Source: Megaleporinus macrocephalus (taxonomy: Eukaryota; Chordata; Actinopteri; Characiformes; Anostomidae). From it: a DNA stretch of 64,000 bases. A program made the translations under genes and the position numbers. The notes under the pieces were generated by a model. That model ran no database searches. It worked only from the letters and a program-made list of their open reading frames with translations, and was not told the DNA's origin. Each line of letters opens with the position of its first letter. Position 1 is the first letter of the stretch. This document shows, piece by piece, positions 46,346 to 58,955 of this stretch. The DNA lies in the NCBI GenBank assembly GCA_021613375.1, contig CM038726.1, positions 15,172,341-15,236,340 of the forward strand, in the 5' to 3' direction.

Positions 46346-48000
46346 GCTCGCACCACATAGCGATGAGGTGGTTTAGAAATTGCTTTGAGGCAATTCATCC
46401 ACGGCAATTCACAGCATCCTAAAAAACACAGGCTGGTATGCAAGTGTATCCCCTGCCTAGCCAGGCACTGCACCACTGATGCTCAAGAGCATTTCAGAAG
46501 TGCATATAAAGCGCATATTACTATAATCACTCACCAAAACAAAAACATTGTTGACTTTTGACACATTCTCAGCTGTGCCACAGGCTTTTATTTTCAGGCT
46601 AATTTGCGCTGTTGATATTTAGTGCCTTGTCCGATGTCTTGGATACTCAGGATTCAGCAGGCTAGCTGAAGTTTAACTAAGCCTAATGTAAAAAACCACC
46701 AGAGCTGCCAACTCCAACTGATTCACAATGAATCTGTCTGTGTTTTCTCAGTGTAACATTTAGGTCCTCATATCAAGAATGCAGGAATTTATGACAACAA
46801 AAAACAAATATCATCTTCAAATTGGTATTTAATCTTCTGGAAGGCATTATCTCAATTTTTACATATCGTCTTTAATTTGTTCAATTTAAAGGCAATTAAA
46901 TGTGACATGATATCCATATGTTTCATATCATTGAGCACTGTAAGAGCTCATTTGTTGATAGCAAATAAAATAATAATAATTCACACTTTCCACCAAACTG
47001 TTATGTAAATGGTGGAGTTTCCAGATTTGCTGGGCTTATTTAAAGTTTTTCAGGAGTATCCTAGCCATACTTATATTTGCTAGGCTATTAACAACCAACT
47101 TGGTTAACTAATTCAGCACCACCCTGAGGCAGACTACATCTCAAGTTAGTTAAGAATGTAAACTTGCTGTTTTATGCGAGAAGAAGCTAAACAGTTCTGT
47201 CATTGCGTTTAATTATTCTAGTCCAGAATTTAAATTTTGAGACATTCAGTTAGTCTAAGAGGTTAACTGGGGGTCCTGAACCCCTCAGGCCCCCCTTTTT
47301 TTGCATCCTGTTCTAGTGTTATGGATGCTTAGTAATTTCTTGTGTCTATTGGTCAACACAAAAAATGAAGATCCACCAGTTAAACATAGTGAGAGGCAGA
47401 TTGCTTGCATCACAACCCCTTTTTTCATAGCCTCATAGGTCTGGATGTACTTGCAGTAACATGGAATCAAAAGGTCAGATTCTACAGATGTTTGAACTGT
47501 TTTTGGTGCTTTATTATCACAAAGATATTAGTAGAGGATTTTGAACTTGACCGGCAAGTGTGTTCGTTGTAGTTCCAGTAAATAGAAAATAGGTAATCAC
47601 GATGGTCACCACTTCAAACTGGTTATAGAGGAGTTAGGATGATGTGAAGCCAATGCTGCCGATCAATCTCTTTGCAGAATTGCAGCTAGATGCAAGGTAA
47701 AAGAACTATCTGGTGTGAACTGCATGAACAGCCAGAACTTGCTTGCGAAAGGGTTAATAATCGTTTCGCTCATATACCTTTTAGTTTTCTGCCAAATTAT
47801 GAGCTTGGAGATGGACTGAAATCAGGTAGATATTTCTTTTTTGTTACTTATTTCAGCATTTCCTGTTTTTAATTTCACCATATTTTTCTAACTGTTCATG
47901 ACCGTGCATGCGACTTAAGGATGTTCTGTGGGGTCAGTGTTATGTCGCCTTGCCTGAAGCCTGCAGAGACAGAATTAGGTTACTCAGTTTCAACTTGCTT
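46346..48000. other. Intergenic, nothing recognised
   Basis: Sequence after the probable transcript end; no exon or repeat family was supported. Confidence 0.5.
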
Positions 48001-48014
48001 ATCAACCCATGCGT

Positions 48015-48015
<1 letters not shown>

Positions 48016-48065
<50 letters not shown>
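48016..48065. repeat. (CA)n microsatellite
   Basis: About 24 uninterrupted CA units. Confidence 0.97.
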
Positions 48066-48068
<3 letters not shown>

Positions 48069-48537
48069 TTATTTTGGCCTGCACCACATTTTGTTCCAAA
48101 CTAGACACTTAAATAAATGACAACTTTTTTTTGCACTGGATGGAAAATGAAGTACTTAACATTATCAGTAGGCGTTGAATTGCCCAATTTTTGAAAGCAT
48201 ACAGTGCCTGGGTCTCTGCATGCAAGTAGAAATATGGCATTAGATTAATACCAGTTTAGTGTCTCGCACACAGATGCCACTCTTCCATATGGGAGAGAAT
48301 GATTATTTATATCATTTCGAGCTAATCACAACCCTTCCAGCAGAAGTAAAGACTGTGCTGGCATGTACAGGCTTTTAGTCATACTTAGCAGTAGGGCTGC
48401 ATGATATGCCCAGGGTCTCTAACTTGTGATTATATTGCTACATAATTGTGATTAGGGATAGACATTTCAGTTACATGTAATATTTTCATTTGTGAGAAAT
48501 ATTTGAAGAACAAAGGACACTGTGATATAACCGTAGG

Positions 48538-49040
48538 CGCTATATGGCCAAAAATAAGTGGACAACCTTCCTAATTATTCAATTAAAGTATTTCAGCCTC
48601 ACCCATTGATAACAAGAGCTAATTTACCTTTTAACATGGCACTGTCATGCGATGCCAGCTCTGCCACAGGTCAGTTTCTGCTCTACTAGATCTGCTCTAG
48701 TCAACTCTTAAGTGGGAAATGAAAGGGTCTAGGAGCAGAAACAGCGCAGTTACAAATCGGTGGGCCTAGCAAACTCACAGAGGGAGGGAAAGTGCTGAAG
48801 CACACAGCATGTAAAAATCACCGATTCTGTTTAAAACTGCCCCTAAAAGCAATAATAGCATATAAACTGTGTGTCAGGATTGTGTCGATTGCAAGCCAGG
48901 CCTTCTCATTCCCATTCCCATTGGCACCCAACCTCAAAAATTCTCTTTTGACTCCGGGTCAAATACTGCAGTTCCAACCCATATGGAAAGCATTCCTTGA
49001 GGAGCAGAGTGGGTCAACTCCATATTAAAGTCCGTATAGG
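48538..49040 (+). mobile_element. Internally deleted Tc1/mariner-like element
   Basis: The left end has tatatggccaaaaataagtg gacaacctt. It is followed by sequence in the order of a fish Tc1-like transposase 5' region (cattgataacaagag, acatggcactgtcatgcgat, gcatgtaaaaatcaccg). It then jumps to the 3' end (gtgggtcaactccatattaa). Most of the transposase gene is missing and the right inverted terminus is not visible. Confidence 0.7.
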
Positions 49041-49279
49041 ATAGGATGGCCAGCAATCTCATACAGGAGTCGTGATTGTATTTCCACATACTTACAAATA
49101 TACTGTGTATGCGCAAAACAGTAACTTTACAGGAGAAGGAAAACTGTATGGTCATTTATCGATTTTTGGAGAATTTCTAGTGGCGCTTTAATTATTCTAT
49201 TTTAACAGTGTGTTAAAAGGGCACCTGTGATTTTTAATTCATGTAAACCATGTGTTACAATTACAATCTGGTCCAAACT

Positions 49280-49483
49280 GCATAACCATTTTCATAAAAG
49301 TTGGGATTCTGTGCAAAATATAAATGAAAACTGAAGGCAAGGACATGAAAATTATTTAAACCCTATATTTAAATGAAAATAGAACAAAGACAGCATATCA
49401 TATACTGAAACTTTATTCTTTTTGTTATTATATGCTTATTTTAAATATGATGCCAGCAACATATTTAAAAAAAGTTGTGTAAT

Positions 49484-49521
<38 letters not shown>

Positions 49522-49775
49522 CCTCCTAATTAGGTTAATCGGCAGAAGCTCAGTAACAGGACTAGGTATAAAAGAGCACCCCGGGGAGACAGTGTCTTTC
49601 AGAAGTGAAGATGGGAGAGGGGTTCACCACTCTGTGAAAGACTGCACAGTCAAATAGTAAAGAACTTGGGGGTTTCATCATCTACAGTGCATAATATCGT
49701 TAAAAGATTCTGAAGATCCAGAGAAATCTCCTTATGCAGGAGGAAAGACCAGTACTGAATAGCCACAATGGATAT
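49280..49775 (+). mobile_element. DNA-transposon remnant, family with 'aaagttgggattctgtgcaa' end, containing poly(A)
   Basis: The left part (aaaagttgggattctgtgca, atgatgccagcaacatattt) and the part after an A33 tract (cagtaacaggactaggtata, ttcatcatctacagtgcata, aaaagattctgaagatc) match in order a widespread teleost repeat known to me by sequence but not by secure name. No open frame remains. Confidence 0.5.
49487..49519. repeat. Poly(A) tract
   Basis: 33 consecutive a inside the transposon remnant. Confidence 0.95.
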
Positions 49776-50639
49776 AAAACCTAAAGTCTTAAAAATTTAC
49801 AGACAAACTCTAATCATCTCAGATCTCACTTAGCGTTATTAGCCCAGTCAAGTATTTCAGGTTTCACTTTTTACCTCTTCACTCAAATACTTTTTTTTTT
49901 TTTTAAACAAAGCATTTGTGCGTGGTTCCCAATCCATATATACAAAAAATTTACTCCATAAAATCTTTTTAACAGTGTGAGTTGAGCTGGAGGCTGTTTA
50001 TCTGAACCACTGACCCTCTGCCAGCATGGTGTGGTGCTTCTTGCCAACTGTGCTTACTCCTTTAAATAAAACAGAAAAGAAACTCTGACCAGGATGTCAG
50101 ACTTAGATTCTACACTGCCCTTCAGTGGAATATATAGTTCAAGCATTTCATTGTTCTTAAATATGAGGAGAACGAAAAATTCTAATTTACTATTTGGGTT
50201 TTTAAACTTTCAAGACTATTTAAATAACTGAAAAAAACTCAAATTGACTCATCCCTAATTGGGATATGCATTATAGTGTATAAAAGTGCATTGGTGAATC
50301 AATAGTATGACATGGCTAAAGACTGATCTGCCTTGTTTTGATGAGAGTGATTTACTTTTGTTAGATTGTTTTGTTAGAATTACACATCAAAACCCACGTG
50401 AACACTTGTCCTTAATTTGTCACCATACGGTACAAATCCACTGTGACTTGTTTGAGGGGCTCATTTGCGCACTGTACCCTTTTATGATGCCAGTATTCCA
50501 ATATCCAATATTGTGCAGCTCTAATAACCAGCTGTGTTTTATACTATAGGTAAAAATGACCATACATTTTTTTATACTTTGCATTTTTAGGCATCAAGCC
50601 TAGATTTAACACTGCAGCTACTTCAAAAAAGTAGTGTGA

Positions 50640-51965
50640 GGGATGCTAATGTGAAGGAGGCGGCATAGGTGATAGGAAATCTAGTGGAAGTATCACATTA
50701 TGCTAAAAGAACCATGACACACAACCACAGTTAGAATGCTTCTTGTAAACCTTCCTCAACTGAAGCTACACATCACTGCCTTACATATAAAAGCATGTTT
50801 CAGTGTTTATCAGCCTAATCTCCAGCTTCTGTACAGTACTGTCCATTAAAACAGACAGTAGTTTGTATGTATGTTTCCTAATTTGGAAAAAAAACATGAA
50901 ATGAAAATTTCATTCCTAATTTAAAATGAAAACCCATTGACTCACTTATAATAGAAGTCAAATGCAGAATTCTATAAATAAACTGTTGAAATGTAACTAA
51001 ATAATTACACTCTAACACTACAGGGTTTAAAATAAGACTAAGAGAAAATAAGAGAATATCTTACCAGAGCTGTTCTCATGAAGTTTTATCCAAATTTGCG
51101 AACACTGGAGCAAAACTGGAGTAAAAAAGTAGTTCCGGTTACTTTTATTCTGGAGCCCATGTCTGTTTAGGCAGTAGTCACTACGTCTTATAACAGAGTT
51201 TCCCCTTTGGAAGACTAGTCTGATCTCTAAAACCATGTTCTTAAGTAATTATATTGCAGGTTAGTTTCCATTTTTGAAGAATTCATGAACATGACGTACA
51301 CAATTACGTCACTTCTATTCTGAGAAGTGATTTCTGAGATGGGGTTGAAAAAATTAGATTCTTAGTATAGATTCATTTATCTTAGGAAAGGTTAAGCAGT
51401 CGGTTGAGAGTTGAAACAGGTGTCTAGAGCCGAAAACCACAAAAGCACTTGCAAGACTGGGAAATACAGAAACTGTGCATGGCATCAAATCTCTTACACG
51501 TACAATTAGCATCCTTTTACCTAAATCCATACACATGAGCAGGAAATCTCATCTCGGTCTATATCACCCAAGTACATAAGACGGTATGTTGAATTTCAGT
51601 GCATTTGTTATACTTGTTTCTTTGTGTTATCCCGTATGCATACTCTTTATTTATTGTCAGTGCATACTGTGCAGTACTCTATGATGTACATATGAACTGT
51701 TTTGTACATTTGCTGTATTTACGCGATTGCGCTGTGCATTTATTGCATGGTGCTGTATGTATTTAACATATTGAGACATGCGTCTTATAGTCCAGCATGG
51801 TTTTTGTCTTTATACATTGCTTTTTCAGGTGATTCGTTCAGATGTTTGTAAAGTAGGTCACTTGAGTCCATTATTAAGGGTCATGTTGCGTTCATGAGTT
51901 TGCAAACGAACTGAGGAAGTAGATTCTGAAATGAACTGGAATTAGGTCACGTTTCACACGATGAT
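50640..51965. other. Intergenic, nothing recognised
   Basis: AT-rich, no repeat family or exon supported. Confidence 0.5.
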
Positions 51966-51984
51966 TCTTTACAGCAGTACCGCA

Positions 51985-52475
51985 ACATTTGCATCAGCTT
52001 TGAATTCTTTTTTGTTCAGCTGTGCCTTTGCTTTCATTATACAAACCAAGCTCCAAGTAATTTGTGACAGTAGGTGAAATGCAAATAAAAAACGAAAACA
52101 AGTCATTTGTAAACTGCTTTTATCAGATGTGTCATTAAAAACTTGTATTGAGTTTTGCTGATTACCAATTAAGTGCCTAGAACACATTCCAAAAATGTTG
52201 TGACATACATACGTACAGTGATCACCTGTTATGGGATGTTCCACAGGTTAGCAGGTGATGCTGTCTTGGTTGGGTACAAAAGAAGCATTTACTAAATGCT
52301 CTAATGTTTATGGATAAGGATGGAGCGAGATCATAATCTAACAGAACAATATTCTCAGGGCACGACTGCGAGGAGTTTAGGTACCATTTTAGTCCAGAAC
52401 GTTATTAGACGATTCACAGAATCCTGGGAAAGCTCTGCACATGAAGATCAAAGCCTAAAACCAATATTCCACCCC
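51985..52475 (+). mobile_element. Second, more diverged copy of the family at 49280-49775
   Basis: gaacacattccaaaaatgtt and the block agaacaatattctcagggca...acgattcacagaatcctggg...aaaaccaatattcc follow the same consensus order as the element at 49280-49775. There is no open frame. Confidence 0.45.
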
Positions 52476-52504
52476 TCATAGGGGGCTGCTTAAAAACTGA
52501 CATA

Positions 52505-52617
52505 CTTTTTTTACAATAAACTAGACCCCCCACAGGACCACCACAAAGCAGGTATTATTTAGGTGGTGGATCATTCTCAGCACTGCAGTGACACTGACAT
52601 TGTGATGTGATGTGATT

Positions 52618-52651
<34 letters not shown>

Positions 52652-52938
52652 TGTCTGCTTGAGTTGGTAAAAACTGTGTCCACTCACTGTCAACTATTAG
52701 ATTCTCCTACATTGCTGGTCCACCTTATAGATATACACATACAACGCAACATACATTAACACACTGCAGTTCTGAGAATAATCCACCTCTCCAATACCTG
52801 CTTTGTGGTGGTCCTGTGGGGGTTAAACAATGTATGCAGTGAAGGAGATGGACAACAGTCTGTAATTGTAGAACAATATGGTAAGTGGACAATGTGTGTA
52901 GATAAAAGGAGGTGGTTGTTTAATGTTATGGCTGATCT

Positions 52939-52939
<1 letters not shown>
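52505..52939. mobile_element. Third, rearranged copy of the foldback element
   Basis: Arms ccccccacaggaccaccaca (left) and ggtggtcctgtgggggttaa (right) pair as inverted repeats. The right end ttaatgttatggctgat equals the terminus of 37599-38291. A (GT)n array (52617-52650) has expanded within the left arm. Confidence 0.7.
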
Positions 52940-54090
<1,151 letters not shown>

Positions 54091-54097
54091 CCTATGG

Positions 54098-54418
54098 ATG
54101 CGTATCTGAAATGGTCCACTTGTTGCCTGTTCACTGCATAGACTGCTCTATGTAGAACACTATGTAGAGGAGTAGTGAGGGAGACAGTAGAGGGAATTTG
54201 GGCAACAAACTTTCCAAAGAAACTGCTATGCATTGTGAGGCGTCAACCTGTATGTGGTGTACATCGTTTGTCCACTATTTTTTTTAATTGTGGGTAACAA
54301 TATAGTGAACTATATAGGGAATCTAACTGTCCACTGAGAATTCGGACAACAATACAATATGGCCGACACCCTGAATAGAACACTAAACAGTAACTAGGGT
54401 GTGATTTCAGACGCACCC
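54098..54418. mobile_element. MITE-like element with TIR related to the 57983 element
   Basis: Left gcgtatctgaaatggtccac and right gtgatttcagacgcaccc are imperfect inverted ends. The interior has paired ccactattt and actatataggga motifs. No clear target duplication. Confidence 0.45.
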
Positions 54419-54433
54419 TGAGTCTATGGACAC

Positions 54434-54460
54434 GACAAGAAGACTAAACGTCTTCTTGTC
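54434..54460. repeat. Perfect short palindrome, 11-bp arms, 5-nt loop
   Basis: gacaagaagac, loop taaac, gtcttcttgtc. Confidence 0.9.
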
Positions 54461-54835
54461 AACTTAGTTTTTCTATGGATGTGATGTGGAAATGTTTGGG
54501 CAGTGATGTTCACAGTATTTGAAATGTACGTAATTATTAAGTATTAGTGAGCCTTTAGCTTAAAGTTAGCTAAATAAGCAAGAAATACCATGTCAGACAG
54601 ACTTTTGGATCATGAATGCTGAGAAAGTAGCCTAGTTTAAGCTGTAACTGGAAATTCCTCAAGTAGGCAGTTATATATGTATACAATGTTAACAACTTGT
54701 GTCAGTGATTGTGATCAGTAAGTCCCTAATTCTATACTATTTTGCCTAGGAAGATGAAGGGCACCCAACAATCCTGTGTAGGGTCTGATTAATTGGCCTT
54801 CTTATAGGCTTAAGAATATCCCGGCATGTTACAAC

Positions 54836-55268
54836 TAGGGCTAGGGTAACACGTCGACTACAAAATTACGTCAATAAGCATTATGTGTGTTGATGCATCA
54901 CAAAGCCTACTGAAAGCATGGATTTATCCTGAGCCACCTGCAGCTACAAACAATCGCTGGCGTGCATCTAAAGTTGAGTGCTTTACGCAGAAACACAACA
55001 GTGTGGTGCTCTGTCAGCTCTGCACAGTGAAGATGATCAATAGTACAACTGCTATACACGAACACTTAAACACAAACATCCCGTAGCGCTTTATCAACAC
55101 AGCAGCAGGACAGCATCTGTTTACTTGTTTTTCTTATCTTAGCAGATTATTTTAAGCGTTTCTAACCGTTTATTAATCGTCCAGTGTAGAACCTAAGTAA
55201 TTTTAAAACGAGTCATTAGATGAATAGACTAATTGAGAAAAAGGAAATTATCATTAGTTGCAGCCCTA
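54836..55268 (+). mobile_element. hAT remnant (433 bp) with BED zinc-finger relic and 8-bp target duplication
   Basis: Ends TAGGGCTAGGGTAACACGTC and the complement of attagttgcagcccta. The flanking 8-mers gttacaac (54828-54835) and gttgcaac (55269-55276) differ at one base. A 67-codon frame (54883-55086) keeps SKVECFTQ, VVLCQLC and HEHL, the Cys pair and first His of a BED finger. The finger is interrupted by a stop and the catalytic part is absent. Confidence 0.82.
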
Positions 55269-55276
55269 GTTGCAAC

Positions 55277-57180
55277 CCAATCTTTAATAATTGAACACAC
55301 TATAATTGACTAATAATAAGAGTCTTTTATTCTGCACAGAAGCAGTCTGCAGTATTCCACTGTGTGGGAGCACAACAGAGATGAAGTTGAAACGTGGTTT
55401 AGTATTCCTTTAACATGTTTGTTTTTTCCCCATTTTGTTTCCAGTTTATTGGGTCTCCTTCCTGTCACACATCATTCAGGGAGAGTGAAGGCTCGCACCT
55501 GCTCCCTGTGAAGCATGCTGCCGTAGCTTTTTACGGTAATGCCCGTGTAGCATTGCCAAAAACGCCTTGAGGCATTCACGAAAGAATGCCAACAGCTTGA
55601 CACTGCCACCTGACCACACAGATGCTTGGCAAGTATGCAGTGCAGTGACAGTGGAGAAACACACTCATGGCCCAATCTGAATGCAGCCGATCGTGTCCTT
55701 AGGGAACCTTGGATACTCTTTTTAATGAGTGCACATTGTGATGTATATTGCATTGTATGACAGCACAATGCCAGTCATCTGAAATTGATCATCCAAAAAT
55801 ATAACATCACAATACTATAAAATACAGTATTCATACATTTTTTGTTACTGAGTTGTGTGAAGTCTGTTGATCTAAATATGTGGCTGCAAGTTAGTCCTCT
55901 ACAGGAAGATAACTTAATTATATAGACAATAATTTTTCTTCAAATTTTAATGGCCTAGTTTTGTAATGTCTTGTGTTTTTTCCTACTGACTCCCAACCCA
56001 ATTTGTTAAAATACGCCAAGAACCAGCAACAGCACAATAAAAAGAAGTATGTTAACGATATTCTGTACAGGTGTGCTAACTCATTTCACCTAGAAAATAA
56101 AAAAACATTTCTGTTGAATTTACACAACATACAGTGAAAGTTAGCCAGCCTAAAATACAACGTCCACATGTGGAGTTTTTGTATACATCTATACTTCTTA
56201 TGCGGGCATCACAGTTAGAATACAGGGTCAGTTAGACATTTTATTGTGCTAAAATGTTTTTATTTTTGTTTTTATTAATTTATTTCTTTATTTTAATGAA
56301 GTTATTGTTGCATTAAAAGAAAATAAGTACATTTTGGACTAAATGCTCAGGTAAAGGATGTGAAAAGATGTGTAATGTGCAAACTAGTATGTCTTAAAAA
56401 TGCTCCGTTCACTCTAGTAATTGTTATCAGGTTGTGATGTGCAGACAACTTATTAAATTCAGCTGTCTGAAAGACAATTCAATACACAATAAAGTTCAGT
56501 GAATATCTCCTCACAGTCACTGCTTAACACTATTCCAGTCAATCTAGTGCTCAGAGTGGGCCGGTATTCACTGGTATACAGTACCGGCACTTCCACATTT
56601 CACTTTTTGACATGACTTTTCTTTGCATAACAGTACTTCTTACAAGCTGCCGGCTTTGTATCTGATTCAGTTCCCTTCAAATATGGGAATAGTCCAGTGT
56701 TCATAAATTTGGGCCATGGAGCTTCAGAAGGAGCCCCTAAGAGAGGGGTGTATTTGTTTTGCTCTTCAACAATCATTCTCCAGAATCTACTATGTACTGC
56801 ACCTTTAAGGATGTAATGATGAGAGGCTAAAATGTTTTGCAGTGGATTATGTCGCTCAATACACAAATAATGTACTCAGAAAATACCAGTGAAGTAGAGC
56901 AGCCAGTTAGTTCCACCGAGTTATCAAAACTCAGTAGATAAGATGTAATCAAAGGCATTCGGAGTGGTTTGATGTGAAGTGTGCTAATGTAGAGAAACTC
57001 ACCGAGCCAGAGAGCGATGAACAGCAATGATAATGATTTCAAAGCCTCTAAAATCTGCCTTACAGAAGATATTACACAAATGGTTGTGGATATTCTGCTT
57101 GATGTTTGAAATATTGCTTTATTATTGTTTTAAGAGTTTTTCCTAAATTATGTGTATATTTTATGACACATTATTTCCAT
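55277..57180. other. Intergenic, nothing firmly recognised
   Basis: 56540-56600 contains a small inverted-type motif around the ggtatacagtaccggcac sequence, typical of MITE ends, without a partner. No gene supported. Confidence 0.45.
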
Positions 57181-57443
57181 GACAACACCGGGGGGCCATC
57201 TTTGTTTACTTTGTGTTAGAACTTCCTGAGCGCCCGCGAATACTTAATACTAATTACAAGCAAAACGACAATAAACATATAAAATTACTAGCATAATATG
57301 TTTAGTTAGAGGGAGTCAGTAATTGGACGAAGAGGAAAACTTGGCTTGAACAACAGAGTTACGAACACCGCACATAAAGATCAGAGTGTTGGGGGCCGCC
57401 TTCCAAAGAAGAGGACCTGCGTCTATGACTGAAGAAACTAAAC

Positions 57444-57858
57444 TTAAAACATCCACCGAAACCTCCGTATGTCTGTTCTTACCATTCTGTGGAGGAGAAC
57501 CAGCACCAGAGCTTCCTTATCCAGAGAAATGTCTCGCTTATGAAGCTCAGAAGAAGAGTGGCTCGGGCAGCTGGCTTGACTTGTGTTTACACCAGCTTTC
57601 AGAAATATAAACTCCCCGTCTTTATATAGGAGTACACGGCCCACCTTCCCACTATGCAGGTACTGATACACTTCACTACTTTTATAGTTTTCCATTGCCG
57701 AACCGTCTACACCTTCCAAAAGAAACATCGCCGTAGGTAACCTCAGGCCACCATTTTATATAATCCACCCAGTGTGTTATTAACCTCGGAGGAGACAGTG
57801 TTGTCACATTCGAGCTTCTTCTTGCCTCTCTGGTCTCCTCCCATGTAACTGTATTCAT
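57444..57858 (-). pseudogene. Broken ORF resembling multi-copy fish YqaJ/SWIM-type repeat proteins
   Basis: From a Met at 57858 the minus strand reads MNTVTWEETREARRSSNVTT, then PPRLITHWVDYIKWWPEVTYGD. At that Asp the frame must shift by one base to continue MFLLEGVDGSAMENYKSSEV, then YQYLHSGKVGRVLLYKDGEF and IFLKAGVN, ending HSS. The order WP-VTYGD..., YKSSEVYQYLHSGKV and ASCPSHSS resembles the N-terminus of uncharacterised fish proteins with SWIM and YqaJ-nuclease domains that occur in many copies. That similarity is recollection. The SWIM and nuclease parts are not seen here. Confidence 0.4.
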
Positions 57859-57982
57859 TTTGTTTAGCTGAGCTGAAGTTCTAACACAAAGGCGGAAGAA
57901 ACACACGCTTGAAAGTGAGTGTTGCGAAATACGGTGAATAGTAGTGTGTGGTTCGGATGCAACCTTTGTTTACATCTCAATG

Positions 57983-58955
57983 GGGTGCGTCCGAAATCGC
58001 GTACTAGATCAGTACGTACTCAGTTGGAGCTAGAGCTCTGCCTGTCCATTACAGCTGTGCACTCTTTCAGTGTGCGAGTGTTTAGTATCCACGCAACCTC
58101 GGACGCACTACGTCCGCCATCTTACCGACGTCCTGTGACGCAAGACGTCAGACCATCACGGTAAAGGTCCCGGTATTTATTTAAAAGCCCCGTTTACTGA
58201 CGGATTTAGAGACCGTTTGTGACCCCGTTCTGCGTGTTTGTCTAAATATCTACTCACGCGGTGCCTAAGTGGAGCTCGGAGAAGACGACACGGGAGGAAT
58301 TTAATCGTTGTTTACTCCTGTAGCGGCAGTTTACTAGCTGTAGCTACGTACACACCGCCGGCGTACTATCATTTCGTCCTGCCCATCGGTCCTACCAAGG
58401 CTTATTGCGCATGCGCGTATGACGTTTAAGTCAAGATTTTGATGGTTGGCGTGTACATGCATCATTTTATCCTTGTTGTTTATAATGTTTTAACATCTTT
58501 TTCGTGTTAATTGTTTTCTTTTAGCTTGTTATCTAAATTTAGCCTAATGTTACTGTCTGCTTGAGTGTTCCGAAAGCGTTCGTGGTGCTCATAATCGTTG
58601 ACAAAATAGCAGAGGGTACTGTTTTATGACCATATTTACACTATCAAATAATCCTACCTGTGTTTTTAATGCATTTGCAGTATTATTTTCCGCCAAGGTA
58701 GGACAAATCGACAGAACACCGGCGTTTTACCGCGCTTTTCCCACCACTTTGAATTCCTCCGCGGCTCCGATGGAATCCTGGGATAGGACAGTGTTCTGGG
58801 GCTGCATACTTAAAACTGTCTGCCGGTGCAGTACGTCATCCGGGTACTTTTCGCATACTGCTCGCTGAGCACTATGTCTTCGGACACTCTAGTCACTCTC
58901 GCGCACTGCTTTTGCGTACTGTTCAGTACGGAAGTACGCAATTTCGGACGCACCC
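57983..58955. mobile_element. Non-autonomous inverted-repeat element, 973 bp
   Basis: The left end GGGTGCGTCCGAAATCGCGT (57983) and the right end acgcaatttcggacgcaccc (to 58955) are complementary except for one base. Subterminal agtacgtactcagt and actgttcagtacggaagtac motifs are also inverted. I see no unambiguous target duplication (flanks ctcaatg and aataatt) and no transposase. GC content is higher than in the surroundings. Confidence 0.75.

Noticed and set aside
48393..50523. One large hAT element with nested insertions, suggested by tagggctgcatgatat and atattgtgcagctcta
   Set aside because: The flanking 8-mers (cttagcag and ataaccag) do not match and the end similarity is short, so I cannot claim one element.
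55472..55768. 98-codon minus-strand frame as a gene
   Set aside because: No recognised motif, no splice context, and the plus strand reads just as poorly; probably chance.
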